From assembly GCF_024623725.1 (NCBI RefSeq), contig NZ_JANKHG010000014.1, positions 266,243-330,242 on the forward strand: DNA of 64,000 nucleotides. Direction: 5' to 3'. Source of the stretch: Limnobacter parvus. GTDB lineage: Bacteria; Pseudomonadota; Gammaproteobacteria; Burkholderiales; Burkholderiaceae_B. How positions within the stretch are numbered: position 1 is the first letter of the stretch; every line of letters starts with the position of its first letter. The notes beneath the pieces are model-generated. The model ran no database searches, was not told the DNA's origin, and was given only the letters and a program-made list of their open reading frames with translations. The position numbers and the translations under genes were made by a program. Of this stretch, positions 45,001 through 62,500 are shown piece by piece.

Positions 45001-48000
45001 TTCCATCGGCAACAACTTCAGCCTGAATCTGGACAACACCAGCCTGGCCGAGTTGTCAGTTGCACAGTGCAACGTCAGCGACAACATCGCCACTGTTGAA
45101 TACCGTTGGGACCCCACGCGCCTGACAGCGTCTGCAACCGCTGTTGGCAACAACATTTCAATTGGCGGCGTTCGTCCCTAATTGAACTTTTTTGCTCTGG
45201 GTGACACACACAGCCAACATGTCTGTGAAAGGGTGCCCGGAGCAATTTCTCCTTCTGCACCATCCAGCAAAATAAATTACGGAAACAGTCGAATGAAAAA
45301 ATCAAATTTGTTCATCGCCATGCTTGTTCTGCCAATGGCAGTTGCAAACGCCCAAACCTTTGAAGGCAATGTCAGTTCATTCGAAACCCCCTTCGGTATG
45401 CAAAGTGTGACCGACATCGACTCACCTGCAGGCACCCGCCGCAACGAGAACTTTAATCGCACACAAGTTCAATCTCCTGGCTGGGGCTTCGCCTCCACCG
45501 CCATTGGCAACTTGATCAATGTGCAAACTGACGGCAACAACAACACCGTCGTGATCAACGCAACACAGATCAACAACGGTTCCCAGAACGCCTCCATAGA
45601 CGGTGGCTTCTAAAACAGCAATAAGCGGTAAATCACTGTATCGCTCCTGAATACACAAAGGCCCACTATGCTTCGCACTTCGACTTTTAAACTCGCCTTC
45701 ATTGCAGGCACTGCCCTGTCCGCCAGCGCCTGTACCACTTTGCCGTCATTTGATGAAGCCGAGTATGTCAGTGCCTTTGACGGCGCAAGCGTGGTGGAAA
45801 ACAAAACCCGATACAGCGCGGCGCTTGAGTGCTTGAAACCAATGGTGGGCAGCCGCGGTCCCCAGGCCAAGCGATTCGCAGTGGGTCGAGTTAGCGACTT
45901 CACTGGCAAAGAAGACCTGGTCAACGGCAAAAGAATTACCCAAGGCGCCGCATTGATGGTCATTTCAGCCTTGGCCAAAACTGGTGTACCAATTGTGGAA
46001 CGTTTCGACACATCAATTGCCGACATGGAACTGAAGTACGCCGACAACAAACTGATTACCGACAATCCAGAAAACAAAGCGCACCGACAGATTTTCTCGG
46101 GTTCACTGCCAGGCTCGGATTACCACATCGTAGGTGGCATCACCGAAGTGAACTACAACATTCGCAGTGGAAGCCTTGAATCTTCAATTCGATTCATCGG
46201 CGCTGCTGCACGTTACTTTGTAATGAATGTGGCAATCGATCTTCGAGTTGTTAATACAAAAACACTTGAAGTGGTCAACACCCAAAGCCTGCAGAAACAA
46301 ATTATCGGCACTGAATTGAACGGCGGCTACTTCCGCCTGTTCAGCGATGGCTTGCTCGACGTCAATGCGGCTGAGCGTACCCAGGAACCCATTCAAAAAG
46401 GTGTTCGCATGGTCATTGAACAAGCGGTGTTCAACATGCTGACTGAAATGAACAATGTGCCCGCACAAAACTGTGCGCGCCTCGCGACTCTGCCAGCACA
46501 GGCCGCTGAACAAACAGCAGCTGCAACAACAGCTCAAAACGCTTCCTTCAAACCCGCTGCAGCGGCGCCACTGGCGGCAACACCCGTTAAAACAAAGCCG
46601 ATTGAATTGACACCACCCCCTGCTTTAAATGCTGCTCAACAACAGAGTCAGGAAAGCGTGCTGATTGACCCATACACTGGTGAAATCATTCGTCAGCCGT
46701 CCAACAACGAAACCATCAGTGAAACCACCGCTGAACGAACAGCGCCACAAAGCGCTGTCACTGAACTGAAAGGATTGTTTGGCAGCGGTGCCACGCCGGA
46801 ACAGCAAGCGCCTAGCAATAACACACGTGAAATGCAGGAGAAACTACTTTGGGGCAACCGCCCACAAATTCGATAATTGCTAAGCCGATCAAAACAAAAA
46901 AGCCTCAAGTGTTCTTGAGGCTTTTTTGATGCTACAAACATTGTTCCGAAATGTTATTTCATTACCCTGATTATCCCAGCAAAGCAGTTTCATCCTTGAT
47001 TGGCATGGCCAAGATCTTGTCGATTCGTTTTTGATCCATGTCCACCACTTCGAATGTCCAGCCTTCCCAGTCCACTTTGTCACCAGTCGCTGGCAATCTG
47101 CCCGTCAGCAACATCACCATACCGCTTAAGGTGTGGTAACGGCCCTTTTCCTCTTCAGGCACTGTTTTGATGTTTAAAGTGTCTTTCAATTCCAGAATGG
47201 CAATTGCGCCATCAAGCAACCATGAACCATCTTCACGCTGAACAGCCCATGAGTCTTCTTTGTTGTGCGGAGTAAACTCGCCGGTCAATGCTTCCATCAA
47301 ATCATGCAGGGTCACAATACCCTCAAGTTCGCCGTACTCGTCAATTACAAAAGCGATGTCCATGTTGTTGCTTCGGAACTGGGTCAGCAATTCCATGCCA
47401 GTCAAAGTTTCCGGCACAAACACGCACTGCTGCAAATCAGTTGAAAAATCAGGCATTTTGCCTTGTGCGGCATAGGCCAAGGCTTGCTTGGCATGAATAA
47501 CACCGATCAGGTTGTCCAAGTTTCCGTCTACAACCGGAAAACGTGAATATGCCGATTCGATGACACGCTTCAGGTTTTCTTCCTTCGGCAGACGAATATC
47601 AAGGTAAAGCACGTCCGAGCGAGGAATCATCAGAGACCCAAGCTGCCGGTCGTCCAGTCGGAACACATTGCGCAGCATGGTGTGCTCGCTGCTTTCAATC
47701 ACGCCCGAAACGGAACCTTCGTCGAGCATGGCGTGGATTTCTTCCTCGGTCACGCCATTGTCTGTGTTTTCCTTTACGCCCATTAAGCGTAGCAAACCAC
47801 GGGTGGAGAACGACAAGAACATCACAAAAGGACGCGTGGCAATGGCCAGAATTTGCATTGGCCGAGCCACCAAACGGGCAATGGCCTCAGGATTAAGTTG
47901 CCCCAAGCGTTTGGGAACCAACTCACCAATCACAATGGCCACGTAAGTCACACCAATAACCACGATGGCGGTTGAAACCACATCGGTGGTCGACGCCTCA

Positions 48001-48539
48001 AGGCCAAAGGTTTGCAACCAAATGGCCAAAGGCTTGGCCAAAACAGCCTCACCGACAATACCGCTTAACACGCCGATCGATGTAATACCGATTTGCACCG
48101 TCGACAAAAACTTGGTGGGATCTTCCGACAACTTCACAGCAACCGCAGCGGCTTTGTCGCCTTCTGCTGCCAACTTCACCAAACGTGCTTTTCTCGCAGT
48201 GACTAGTGCAATTTCGGACATGGCAAAAAGGCCGTTTAATACAATCAAACCAATCAGTATCAGCACTTCCATTCGAACTCTCCATGCACCATGGGCGCAA
48301 CTGTACCGTCAAGCGCAAGGCTTGATTGAGCATTGTCTGGCTGGAAGGGCTTTGAAAGATGGCGCGCTAGAAACGCGATAAGGGGGGGTGCCACGAAGGG
48401 CGCGGTGAAGTTAGAACAACTTCGACAACTGGAACTATCCATAAACTTTCGGGGAAGGCCCGAACACTCCTATATAAAAAAAACACCGCCTAATCGTACA
48501 AAGACGACAGGGCGGTGTCAATTTTTCTTTTAAAAATCA

Positions 48540-50564
<2,025 letters not shown>

Positions 50565-53500
50565 TTATCTGCACAGGTGTGAGGGTTTTTCTCACCCGGC
50601 AACAATTTGCCAGGACCCCTGCGTTAAACTTCAGTAAGCTCAAAGTATAGGCCCGCCGGCTTTGCTGCTCAACAGGTGGTAAGCACAAGCGGCCCTTTTT
50701 GTTCAACTTTATCGGATCACGCAATTTCATGGGCAATAGACTCAGTTCAATCACCACCCGCACCGGTGACGATGGCACCACTGGCCTTGCGGACGGAAGC
50801 CGTTTGGCGAAAAACGACTTGCGTGTTCACGCCATGGGCGATGTCGATGAACTGAATTCACATTTGGGCCTGATACTGACCGAGCCCCTGCCTGAACGCT
50901 TGGCCACGGAATTGACCCGCATTCAACATGATTTGTTTGATTTGGGTGCAGCCCTGTGCATGCCCGGCTTTGACGTGTTTCCACCCGAAGCAGTGGCACG
51001 CCTGGAAGAGTTGATTAAAGAATTCAATGAACCCCTGCCCCGGCTGGAAGAATTCATTTTGCCCGGTGGCAGCAAGGCCTCGGCCTACACCCACATTGCC
51101 CGCACGGTGTGCCGCAGGGCTGAGCGGGTGCTGGTGGATTTGAACCATAAAGAGGCGCTGCCCGACGACTTGCTGCTATACCTGAATCGTTTGTCTGATT
51201 TTCTGTTCGTGGCCTCGCGCTGGATTCACCACAAGAAAGGCGTGCGCGATGTACAGTGGAAGAAAGGGTTTAATCGTCCACAGGCTTAAGTTTCACCTGT
51301 TTTCAGACTTCGCGGAAGAAGCATTGACGCCATCTTTCTGTTCTGCATCTTTCGGTGGGTAAAAAAACTCGCTTGGTGCAGTAAAGAATCGTTTAATAAC
51401 GCGGCCCGCCAACGAAAAGGTTTCTAGTCTGCGAACCCCACGGGCACGAAGCGCCGTGTAAAAAGCCAAGCTGAAACTGACACCCAAGTTCACCATCCCA
51501 ATTAAAAAAACACCCAGGGCAGCGATAGATACAGCGACCCCACTGAGCATGAATTCATGCGCCTGTACTCCGTAAGCCATGTTCGCAGCCGCGAACGTGA
51601 TGTGCCGAATATCGATTGGTAGACCCAAAATGAGACCGACAAATCCCGCTGACCCCAACATGCAACCGAAGAAGAAATTGCCCGCCAAGGCCCCTGTGTG
51701 CTTGCTGAGATAATCAGCCAGTTTATTCACGCGAACCACTCCCAAGCGCCTGCGCAGCCAGGGTACCTTGCGAATACGATCCGGGACTCGGTGATAAATC
51801 GACAAATTGTCGTAGTAGCCCGCAATAACCCCGGCCAAAAACAGGAATACCCCGGCAATCGCTGCATGTGGCAAAGCTGCTGACAACAAGGGATTAAGCT
51901 CTGTCAGCATTTTTTCGCCCTTCTCAATGTCAACGGGTGGACTGCCCAGCAAGAAGGTAATCGCAACTGCAACCACGGTAGCTGTTGCAAAAGCAGGCAA
52001 CACATTACCCCATATTGAAATGAACTGAGTGCGAGCCACCTGAGTGATCAGATCTGCAACCCGATCAGCAGAGCTCAAACGCCCATTCGCCGCGTCAACA
52101 GCAGCAGCAATTCGGGCCGCAGTCATGGCAGGCTGCTTGGTAGCAATGGTAAAACCCAGCAAGTGAATGATTACAAAACCAATGCCATAATTCAAACTAA
52201 AGAACACAGCCTCCCAGAATGGTGGCAGCTCCCACCCAGAAATGTAGGCCTTAAACAAAGAAAGGATTGCAATAATCACACCTGCACCCATGGCAGCACG
52301 GGCCATTTTCCAATATTCGGAACGGGTCTCCGTGGCGTATTTTTCACCCGACTTACTGGCATGTTCGGTAATGCGCAATGCCAATTTGTCAGTCAAACCG
52401 CGCCACAAGTCGCTGATGGAATGTTTGCGGTTTTCTTCACGGGTCAATGTGCAGAAAAATTGCACGCATGAGGCTACACGATTGTTGGTGGGTAGAGCGC
52501 CGAGCAACTGAAGCAAGCGGCGCATGCGATTGATGGATTGCTCCAACCGGATCAACTGCATGCTTAACGTGACGGAGATACCCTGCACACGCGCTTGGGC
52601 ATACGCCTTCTTGATTTGCCCCTGACATTGATCAAGCAAAACATCGAGATGGTCGCCCAGGTCGTTTAACGGCTCCATATTGCTTAGCTTTTGGTGGGCC
52701 TGCCCAATCATGTTTCGCAGTTCCAAGTGCTGCTCCACAAAAGGTGAAGTGTGCCGCTCGGCAATACCCAGGCAGCGCACCACCTCAGAATCAATGCCCA
52801 CGGCAGCAATGCGAACTGCCAACATTTCCATGGCCTCCAGCATTTCATGCTGGATTCGCTTCCACAGCGGCATGGCGGGGTCTAGCCATTCCAGCACGTG
52901 GAAAAGTCGGGTCCAGCTTTCTACGCTGATCGATTCCAGCCACTCATGATCGTCGGATTTGGTGAACATCAGGCTTAAGGATTCACGCACAGTTTTGTCT
53001 TCAACGGTGGCCGGCAGTAGCCGTTGAAAAATCCGGTTTTTCATGGCCTGGCCAAATGTTTCATTGCCCAGAATACCCAGTTCTGCGAAGGTGTACCGGT
53101 AACGCGCCTCCCTCAAAAACTGCTCAAGGTAGCCTTTGACTTGAACCCGCAGATCATTGGATTGCTCAAGCGCCTCCACAAACATGGAAAATCGCCGTTC
53201 GATTTCAAAATCGGAACCAGAAGCCCCTTCCCGAAACCACTCCATAAAGTGGCATAGGTGAGCGATGTCTGCCTCGTGCTCCGCATCTGGGCCCATTCCG
53301 TTGAGGATGGTCAGAAGCGCGCCCCGGATGTTGTAGTTTGGGTTTGTTGCCATGTCATGAGTACCTATTTCGAGGGCAAGTGTACCCGATGAATTCCCTA
53401 TTTACTCCAACTGTCCTTCAGTGTGGTGGCCCGGTTAAATACCGGAGCGTCCAATGTATTGTCTTTTAAATCAGGCACAAAGTAACCATGGCGCTCAAAT

Positions 53501-56500
53501 TGATACACCGTGCCTGACCAGGCGTCCTTCAAACCGGATTCCAGGTAAGCCTGCACTTCAGTCAGTGAATTCGGGTTCAGGCTGTCCATGAAGTTCTTGC
53601 CACCGGAATCTGGGTGTTCTTCAGTGAACAAGCGATCGTAAAGGCGCACGGTGGCAGGCAAGGCATCCTCGGCATCCACCCAGTGAATGTTGCCTTTTAC
53701 CTTGTACGTATCTGCGCCGGGCGTGCCCGATTTGCTGTCCAGAAACACATTGGCATGCACGGCGATTACCTTGCCCAGCGCATCTTTTTCGCAGCCTGTA
53801 CACTCCACCACATAGCCGTAACGCAGGCGGACCCTGTTGCCTGGGAACAGGCGGAAGTATTTCTTCTCCGGATTTTCCTGAAAATCCTCGGCCTCAATCC
53901 ACAGGCGCTTGCCAATGGTGAACTGCCGCACACCCCACTGGGGCTGATGCGGGTGAACGGGGGCTGTGCACATGTCGGCCCAATCGTCATCGACATTGTC
54001 CAAAATTAATGGGATCGGGTCGAGCACGGCAATGGCACGGTGCGCGACTGGGTCTAGCGTGTCGCGCAAAGCGCCTTCCAACACAGAATAGTCAATCCAG
54101 GAATCGGATTTAGACACACCAATGCGCGCACAAAACAATTGAATGGCAGCGGGCGTGTAGCCTCGGCGGCGCAAGCCCACGATGGTGGGCATGCGGGGAT
54201 CGTCCCAGCCACTCACTTTTTCCTCGGTGACCAACTGCTGTAATTTGCGCTTGCTGGTGACCACATAGCTTAAATTCAAGCGGGCGAATTCAATTTGTTT
54301 GGGCAGTGGGTGGCTTAGCATCGGCTTCAGCACAGCGCCATCGGCGGTGTTGTGTTCGCTGGCCAGTTGGCTTAACAACCAGTCGTAAAAAGGTCGCTGA
54401 TCTTCAAACTCCAGCGTACAGAATGAATGGGTAATGCGCTCAAGCGCATCTTCAATGGGGTGCGCAAAGGTGTACATGGGGTAGATACACCAGGTGTCGG
54501 CGGTGCGGTGGTGATAGGCGCGGCGAATTCGGTAAATGGCTGGGTCACGCATGTTCATGTTCGGGCTGGCCATGTCAATTTTGGCACGCAACACGGCTGC
54601 TCCATCGGGCAGCTCACCAGCGCGCATGGTGCGGAAGCGAGCCAAACTCTCTGCGGCTGAGCGATCCCGAAAAGGTGAATCCACACCCGCCTGTGTCAGC
54701 GTGCCGCGGTTGGCGCGCATGTCATCGGCATTTTGCTCATCCACATAGGCCAAGCCGGCCTGAATCAGGAATTCGGCGGCTTCATACATAAAATCAAAGT
54801 AATCGCTGGCGTAGTACAGGTTGTCGTCGCCAAAGTTTTCCCACTTGAAACCGAGCCAATTCACAGCATCCAGAATTGAATCTGCAAACTCCTCGCTTTC
54901 TTTCTCAGGGTTGGTGTCGTCAAAGCGCATGTGACAGGCGCCGCCGTATTCCTGGGCCAAGCCAAAGTTCACGCAAATGGCCTTGGCATGCCCCACATGC
55001 AGGTAACCATTGGGCTCAGGCGGGAACCGAAGCCGAATGGCTGCGGGATCGGCGGGAGCACCTTGATGCGCATCGGCCCCACCGGGCTTGCCACCCCATG
55101 GGCGCACTTGGTACTCGGGCTTTTTCAGGTCCGCATCAATGATGTTGCGAAGAAAATTGGAGGCTGGGGCGTTGTCAGCCCCGGCATTGGTGTTTTTGTT
55201 TGCAGAATCAGACATCAGCACATCCTGTTGGCGAATGCGCTGATGTTAGCAAAAACAAGCCTTAGGCAACGGCCAAGGCCTCGCCCTTCTTGGAAGAAAT
55301 TCCAGTAAATGCGAAATCCAGTTCGGGCTGCTTGCCGTTCATGATAGAAGCGATAGAACGGCCAGAGCCACAAGAGTGGGTCCAACCCAGCGTGCCATGC
55401 CCCGTGTTCAGGAACAAGTTTGCTATTTTAGACACACCGATGTAAGGCACATTCGATGGTGAGGCAGGGCGCAAACCAGTCCAGTACACAGCTTGTTCCG
55501 GGTCAGCCATGCCTGGGAACAACTCCATTACGCGGCGAGTAATCGCCTTGCAACGCACGTCGTTCAATTCAGTGCTGTAGCCGTTCAATTCGGCAGTGCC
55601 TGCAATTCGCAGTTTGTCGCCAAGGCGGCTGAAAACCAACTTGTACTCGTCGTCGGTCAGGCTAACCTGCGGTGCTTTGCTGGCATCGTTAATTTGCAGG
55701 GTGGCCGAATAGCCTTTGGCGGGGTAAATCAGCAGGTCTACGCCCAAATCCTTTACCAGCATTGGGCTGTAGCTGCCCATACACAGCAGGTATTTGTCGG
55801 CTTTCAGCACTTGAACCTGGCCATCGGCACCGCGAACCCGCACGCCACTGATTTGCCCGCCTTCTGTGTCCAGGCCCAAAATGGCCGTTTCATACTTGAA
55901 TTCCACGCCTTTGGCTGCACACAGCTTGGACAGGTTTTGGGTGAACATGTGCGCATCGCCACTTTCATCTGCATCGGTAAATGTAGCGCCAGCAATTTTG
56001 TCTTTCACGGTGGCCAATGCGGGTTCCAGGCGAACAGCTTCTTCAGCGCTGATCACTTTGCGATCACAGCCAAATTCGCGCATGATTTCAGCTGGTTCCA
56101 GTGCGTCATCGAATTCTTGCTGGCTAGTATAAAAGTGCAAAATGCCCTTGGTCAGGCAGCTGTATTCAATACCAGTTTCAGCGCGCAATTCTTGCAAGGT
56201 GCTGCGGCTGAACGTACCCAAATTCACCATCTGAATAATGTTGTGGCGGGTTTTTTCGGGGGTGCATTCACGTAGAAACTGCATGCCCCAGCGCCACTGA
56301 CGGGCATCTGCTCGCAAACGGAACAGCAAAGGCGCGTCTTCTTTCATCAAATATTTCAACACTTTTTTGGGTGCACCTGGGTTGGCCCAGGGCTCTGCAT
56401 GTGAAACGGAAATTTGACCGCCGTTTGCGAACGATGTTTCCATGCCGGCGGCAGGCTGACGGTCGACCACAGTGACGTCAAAACCTTCTTTTTTCAAAAA

Positions 56501-59500
56501 CCATGCGGAAGTGATACCAGTAACACCGGCACCTAAAACGATTGCTTTCATGAGGATTGGCTCCAAGAACATTAAAAGGGCTTTTGGCAACACTTGTTGC
56601 CAGCTAGCCCCTCTCTGTCCATTTGCCTGAAAGATTCACAACGGTTTGCGTTGCTTGCCTCTTCGGCGGCTGTACTTACGCAGCGATTGGCCGCGCACAG
56701 CGCTCTCCAGATTTGAATTCCTGAACCTGTACTGAAGCCTGAGCGTTCATGGGGATTGCGCCTTCGGCGAACCAGCGCAAATGCGCGCTAGTCACTCTCC
56801 AGATTCAGCTTGCAATTGTACTACTGCGGATCCGGAGAAGCCAACCTAATTCAGGACTTGTTTTTACTTGTTATTTAAGGCGTCACGAATTTCACGCAAC
56901 AAAAGAACATCCTCTGGCGTGGGCGGCGGGGCGGCAGGCGTAGCAGCTTCCTCACGAACCAGCGCTGCGGTCAATTTACTAACTTGGCGCACCATCATGA
57001 AAATAATGAAAGCCAAAATGAAAAAGTTGATCAATACGGAGATGAAACTGCCGTACGCAAGCACAGGCACGCCGGCCGCCTTAACAGCAGCCAAAGTGGG
57101 CTCAATGCCAGCAGGAAGATCTGCCAGGGGCAAATACAGGTTAGAGAAGTCGAGACTCCCAAAAATACGGCCCACGATTGGCATAATCACATCGTCAACC
57201 AGGCTTTTCACAATGCCGCTGAATGCGCCACCGATTATCACTGCCACCGCCAAGTCAACCACATTGCCTTTTACTGCGAACGCCTTGAAGTCTTTGAGCA
57301 AACTCACGTTGCCTCCTGAAAAATTGTATACAAATGTAAAAGTCCAATACCCGCGCAGATTATCGCTGTGGAATCCTTTCAGGGCAATACGGCGGGTGCA
57401 GGGTAATGATAAAATCGCACCTCTTTGATTCAACAACAGAAAGTGAGCCATGGCAGGACACAGTAAATGGGCCAACATTCAACACCGCAAAAACCGCCAG
57501 GATGAAAAACGCGGCAAGGTGTGGACCAAAATCATTCGTGAGGTGACCGTGGCAGCCCGCGTGGGCGGGGGCGATGTGGCTGTTAACCCGCGCTTGCGCC
57601 TGGCCATTGAAAAAGCGGCTGATGCCAACATGCCCAAGGACAATGTGCAGCGCGCCATTGCCAAGGCGACTGGCGAAGCCGAGGGCGTGAACTATGAGGA
57701 AATTCGCTATGAAGGCTATGGCGTGGGCGGTGCGGCAGTGATTATCGACTGCATGACCGACAACAAAGTGCGCACAGTGGCCGAAGTTCGCCACGCGCTG
57801 ACCAAACACGGCGGCAATTTGGGCACCGATGGATCGGTTTCGTTCATGTTCAAGCACTGTGGTCAGTTTATTTTTGCACCCGGCCACAGTGAAGACGCCA
57901 TCATGGAACTAGCACTCGAAAACGGTGGTGATGATGTTGTTACATCCGAAGACGGCGTGATCGAAGTCACCTGCCCCGTGCCAGAATTCCACACCTTGAA
58001 AACCGCATTTGAAGCAGCCAACATGAAGTTTGAGAATGCTGAATTGACCATGAAGCCTGCCAGTGAAACTGAACTGGAAGGCGATGATGCAGTTCGAATG
58101 CAAAAGATTATTGACATGCTGGAAGACCTGGATGATGTGCAACAGGTTTACACCAACGTGATCATCAACGAATAAAACGGAGCACAGCGAACATGAAAAT
58201 TTTGGTGATTGGATCAGGTGGCCGTGAACATGCCATGGCGTGGCGCATCTGCCAAACCCCAGGCGTAACGAAAGTGTTCGTGGCCCCTGGCAACGGCGGC
58301 ACCGCCCTGGAAACCAAAATGGAAAACGTTGCCATCAGCGATCTAGGTGAGCTGGCCAACTTTGCAGAGAAAGAACAAGTGCACTTAACTGTGGTTGGGC
58401 CAGAAGCCCCACTGGCCGCTGGCGTGGTTGACCTGTTTCGCCAGCGTGGTCTGCGTATTTTTGGCCCGGCCAAGCTGGCTGCGCAACTGGAAAGCTCGAA
58501 GGATTACGCCAAAGCGTTCATGAAACGCCACAAAATTCCCACCGCTGAATATGAAACCTTCACCGATGCGGCCAAGGCCCACGATTACGTGAATGCCAAG
58601 GGTGCGCCCATCGTAATCAAGGCCGACGGTTTGGCTGCAGGCAAGGGCGTGGTTGTGGCCATGAGCCTGGACGAAGCGCACCAAGCCATCGACGACATGC
58701 TGCTGGGCAACAGCATGGGCAGCGCGGGTTCACGCGTGGTAGTTGAAGAATTTCTGGAAGGCGAGGAAGCCAGTTTTATTGTGATGGTAGACGGTGTAAA
58801 CGCCTTGGCCATGGCCAGCAGCCAAGACCACAAGCGCCTGCTGGATGGCGACCAAGGTCCCAACACCGGCGGCATGGGTGCATACAGCCCCGCCCCGGTG
58901 GTAACCCCCACCATGCACGCCCGCGTAATGCGTGAAGTAATTTACCCCACCATTGCCGGCATGAAAAAAGACGGCCTGGTGTACACCGGCTTTTTGTACG
59001 CCGGGCTGATGATCGACGACAAAAACGACATCAAGGTACTTGAATTCAATTGCCGCATGGGCGACCCTGAAACACAGCCCATTATGATGCGCTTGAAAAG
59101 CGACTTCGTGAATTTGCTTGACCATGCCATTGATGGCACGCTCGACAAAGTGGAAGCCGAATGGGACCGCCGTACCGCGCTGGGTGTGGTGATTGCTGCA
59201 CACAACTACCCACAAACCCCGCGCACTGGCGATGAAATTACACTACGCGGCGAAGCCAGCGACGACGCAGTTGTGTTTCATGCTGGCACGGTAGAAAAAA
59301 ACGGCAAGGCTGTAACTTCTGGCGGGCGCGTGTTGTGCGCCACCGCCTTGGGCGACACCGTGCGCCAAGCCCAGGCCAAAGCCTATGAATTGATCGACAC
59401 CCTTAGCTTTGATGGCATGCAGTTTCGCAGCGACATTGGTTACCGCGCCATCAATAGAAAGTGAATTGAAAATAAACAAGGATTTTTGCAAGCATGACGC

Positions 59501-62500
59501 CCACCGAGCTGAACCAAGTAAAGCAGTACCTTCAAGGCTTGCAAGCCAGCATTATTGAAGGCATTGGTCAGTTTGAAAGCAAAGCTTTCTTGAATGATTC
59601 ATGGGAACGCCCGGAGGGTGGTGGCGGTTGCAGCCGCGTGCTGGAAGAAGGCAGCCTGCTTGAACGTGGCGGCGTGAATTTTAGCCACGTGATGGGAGAC
59701 AAACTACCAGGCTCGGCTACAGCCAGCCGCCAAGGCCTGGCCGCTGCCAGTTTCGAAGCCATGGGCGTTTCACTGGTGTTTCACCCCCGCAACCCCTACG
59801 TGCCCACCGTGCACATGAATGTGCGCTTGTTCGCAGCCACTACAGTGGAAGGTGAATCAGTGTGGTGGTTCGGCGGCGGCATGGATTTGACGCCCTATTA
59901 CGGCTTTGTAGAAGACGCCAAGCACTTTCACCAAAGCTGCAAAAATGCGCTTGACCCATTCGGTGCGCAATACCACCCCAAGTTCAAAAGCTGGTGCGAT
60001 GAATACTTTTATTTAAAACACCGCAAAGAACCCCGTGGCGTGGGCGGTGTGTTTTTCGATGACTTTTCCGAACTGGGGTTCGAGCAAAGTTTTGCAATGA
60101 CCCGCAGTGTGGGTGATGCTTTTCTGAAAGGCTACTTACCCATCGTTGAACGCCGCATAAATATGCAATACGGCGAGCGTGAGCGCGACTTTCAAGCCTA
60201 CCGCCGTGGGCGTTACGTGGAATTCAATTTGGTGTTCGACCGGGGCACCCTGTTCGGCCTGCAAAGCGGCGGGCGCACCGAATCCATTTTAATGAGCATG
60301 CCCCCACAAGTGAAGTGGCGCTATGACTGGCAACCCGAGGCGGGCAGCGCCGAGGCACGCTTGTACACCGAGTTTTTGGTGGACCGCGACTGGCTATCGG
60401 TTTAAGCCATGCCCAATCGGCAAATCTGCATCATCGGCGGTACGTTCAACCCCATCCACATGGGGCATTTGCAGATGGCGCGCTCGGCCCAGGCCCAGTG
60501 CATGGCAGATGAAGTATGGTTTATGCCTGCTGGCCAGCCCTGGCAAAAGCCAAACGCCGAGCTTGCACCTACCGACATTCGTAAAAAACTCGTTGAACTG
60601 GCCATTGACGGCGTGCATTCCTGGCGCGTAGAACCCTTTGAAATTGAACATGTTGGGCCTACCTACACCGTTGATACACTGGAGAAATTTTCCGAAAAGT
60701 ACCCCGACGACAAGTTTTCTTTCGTAATTGGTGCTGATCAGCTGGCCAACTTGACGAGCTGGAAGCACTGGCAAAGCCTGTTTGATTACGCTCGAATTGG
60801 CGTGGTTGACCGCACGCAGTGGGGCGACTTTAAGGTACCCGAGGCTTTAAAACGACACTTGCTGCAAGACCGCCTGTTTCGCATACCGATGCCAAGCGTG
60901 AATATCAGCTCTACCCAAATTCGCAGGCAGTTCGAGCTGCTGGCCTCGCCCAATGCGGAATTGGCCGAAACTGCACGCTTCACGCTGGAAGCCTGCCTGC
61001 CAACCGCCGTGTACAAGTACCTTACAGAGCACCCAGTTTATGGTCGCGCCCAGCCCTGAAAGTTGTTAGAATTCAGGCAATTAACAAACCTTTGGAATTG
61101 CATGGAATTGCGTAAACTGCAGCGCGTCGTGATTGACGCCCTCGAAGACATCAAGGCACAAGACATCGCCATCTTCGACACGACCCACCTAACTGGTGTT
61201 TTTGACCGAGTGGTCATTGCCTCGGCCTCCTCAAACCGCCAAACCCGCGCTTTGGCGAACAATGTTCGCGAAAAAACCAAGGAAGCTGGCGGTGAAGTTT
61301 TCAGTACCGAAGGTGAAGACACGGGCGAATGGGTTCTGGTCGACTTGGGCGATGTGGTGGTGCACCTGATGCAGCCGGCCATTCGCGAATACTACAACCT
61401 CGAAGAAATTTGGGGTGACAAGCCAGTGCGCGTTAAACTGAACCCGCACAGCTTGAGCAAACCCATGCCAGGTGTGGACTATTTCCCGCAGCAGGCCGAA
61501 GCTTACTCAAGCCAATACAATTAATCATTTGTTTCATCCTTGAAAATCCACGTCATCGCCCTGTCTCACAAAATTGAGCCGTGGGCCCAACTTGCCGTCG
61601 ATCAGTTTCAAAAGCGTTTTCCGAACGACTGGAAACTGACCATCAAAGAACTGAAACCTGAAGATCGGTCTGCGCGCAAACCCGTGGACCAAATTCTCGC
61701 AAAGGAAGCCGAGCGCATTCGCGCGGCCATACCCAGCGGCGCACGCGTGGTTGCGCTGGATGAACGGGGCGAACGCCACACCAGCAAAGTCTTGGCAGAG
61801 CATCTTCAAAAATGGCACAACAGTAGCGAAACCCTGTGCCTGTTGATTGGCAGTGCCGATGGCCTGGATGAAAACCTGAAACAGCAATGCCAGGGCATGT
61901 GGCGGCTTTCCGACCTGACCCTGCCCCATGCGCTGGCGCGTGTGTTGTTGGTGGAAGCGCTGTACCGCGCATTTTCCATTACCATTGGGCATCCGTATCA
62001 CCGAGAATAAATTCTCGCTCGCACACCAATGACAAAACCCCTTCGTCCTGAGCAAAGCGGCATGCCTACCCAAATTTGGCTTGCTTCCCGCAGCCCGCGC
62101 CGGCTTGAATTGCTTCAAACCCTTGGTTTACAAGTGCGCGTGTTTCTGGCACAGAACAGCCCAGAGGCCGAAGCGCTGGAAGCCCCCTTTGAAAACGAAG
62201 ACCCCTTGCTGTACGTACAACGCGTCACCCAGCTGAAACTGAATGCGGCACTAGCAGCCATGCGTATGCAACAATTAAGTGGACTGGTGCTGGCTGCTGA
62301 CACCACGGTGGCCCTGAACGGCACCATTCTCGGCAAACCCCAAAACGATGCGGAAGCATTTCAAATGCTGCGCAGCTTGTCCAATACCACCCACCAGGTG
62401 CACACCGCTGTGGCAGGTGCGTGGTTGAATGCCATTGGCCGCAACACAGCCAGTAAAAACACTGTACAAACTTCCCATGTGGAATTTGCAACGCTCCCGG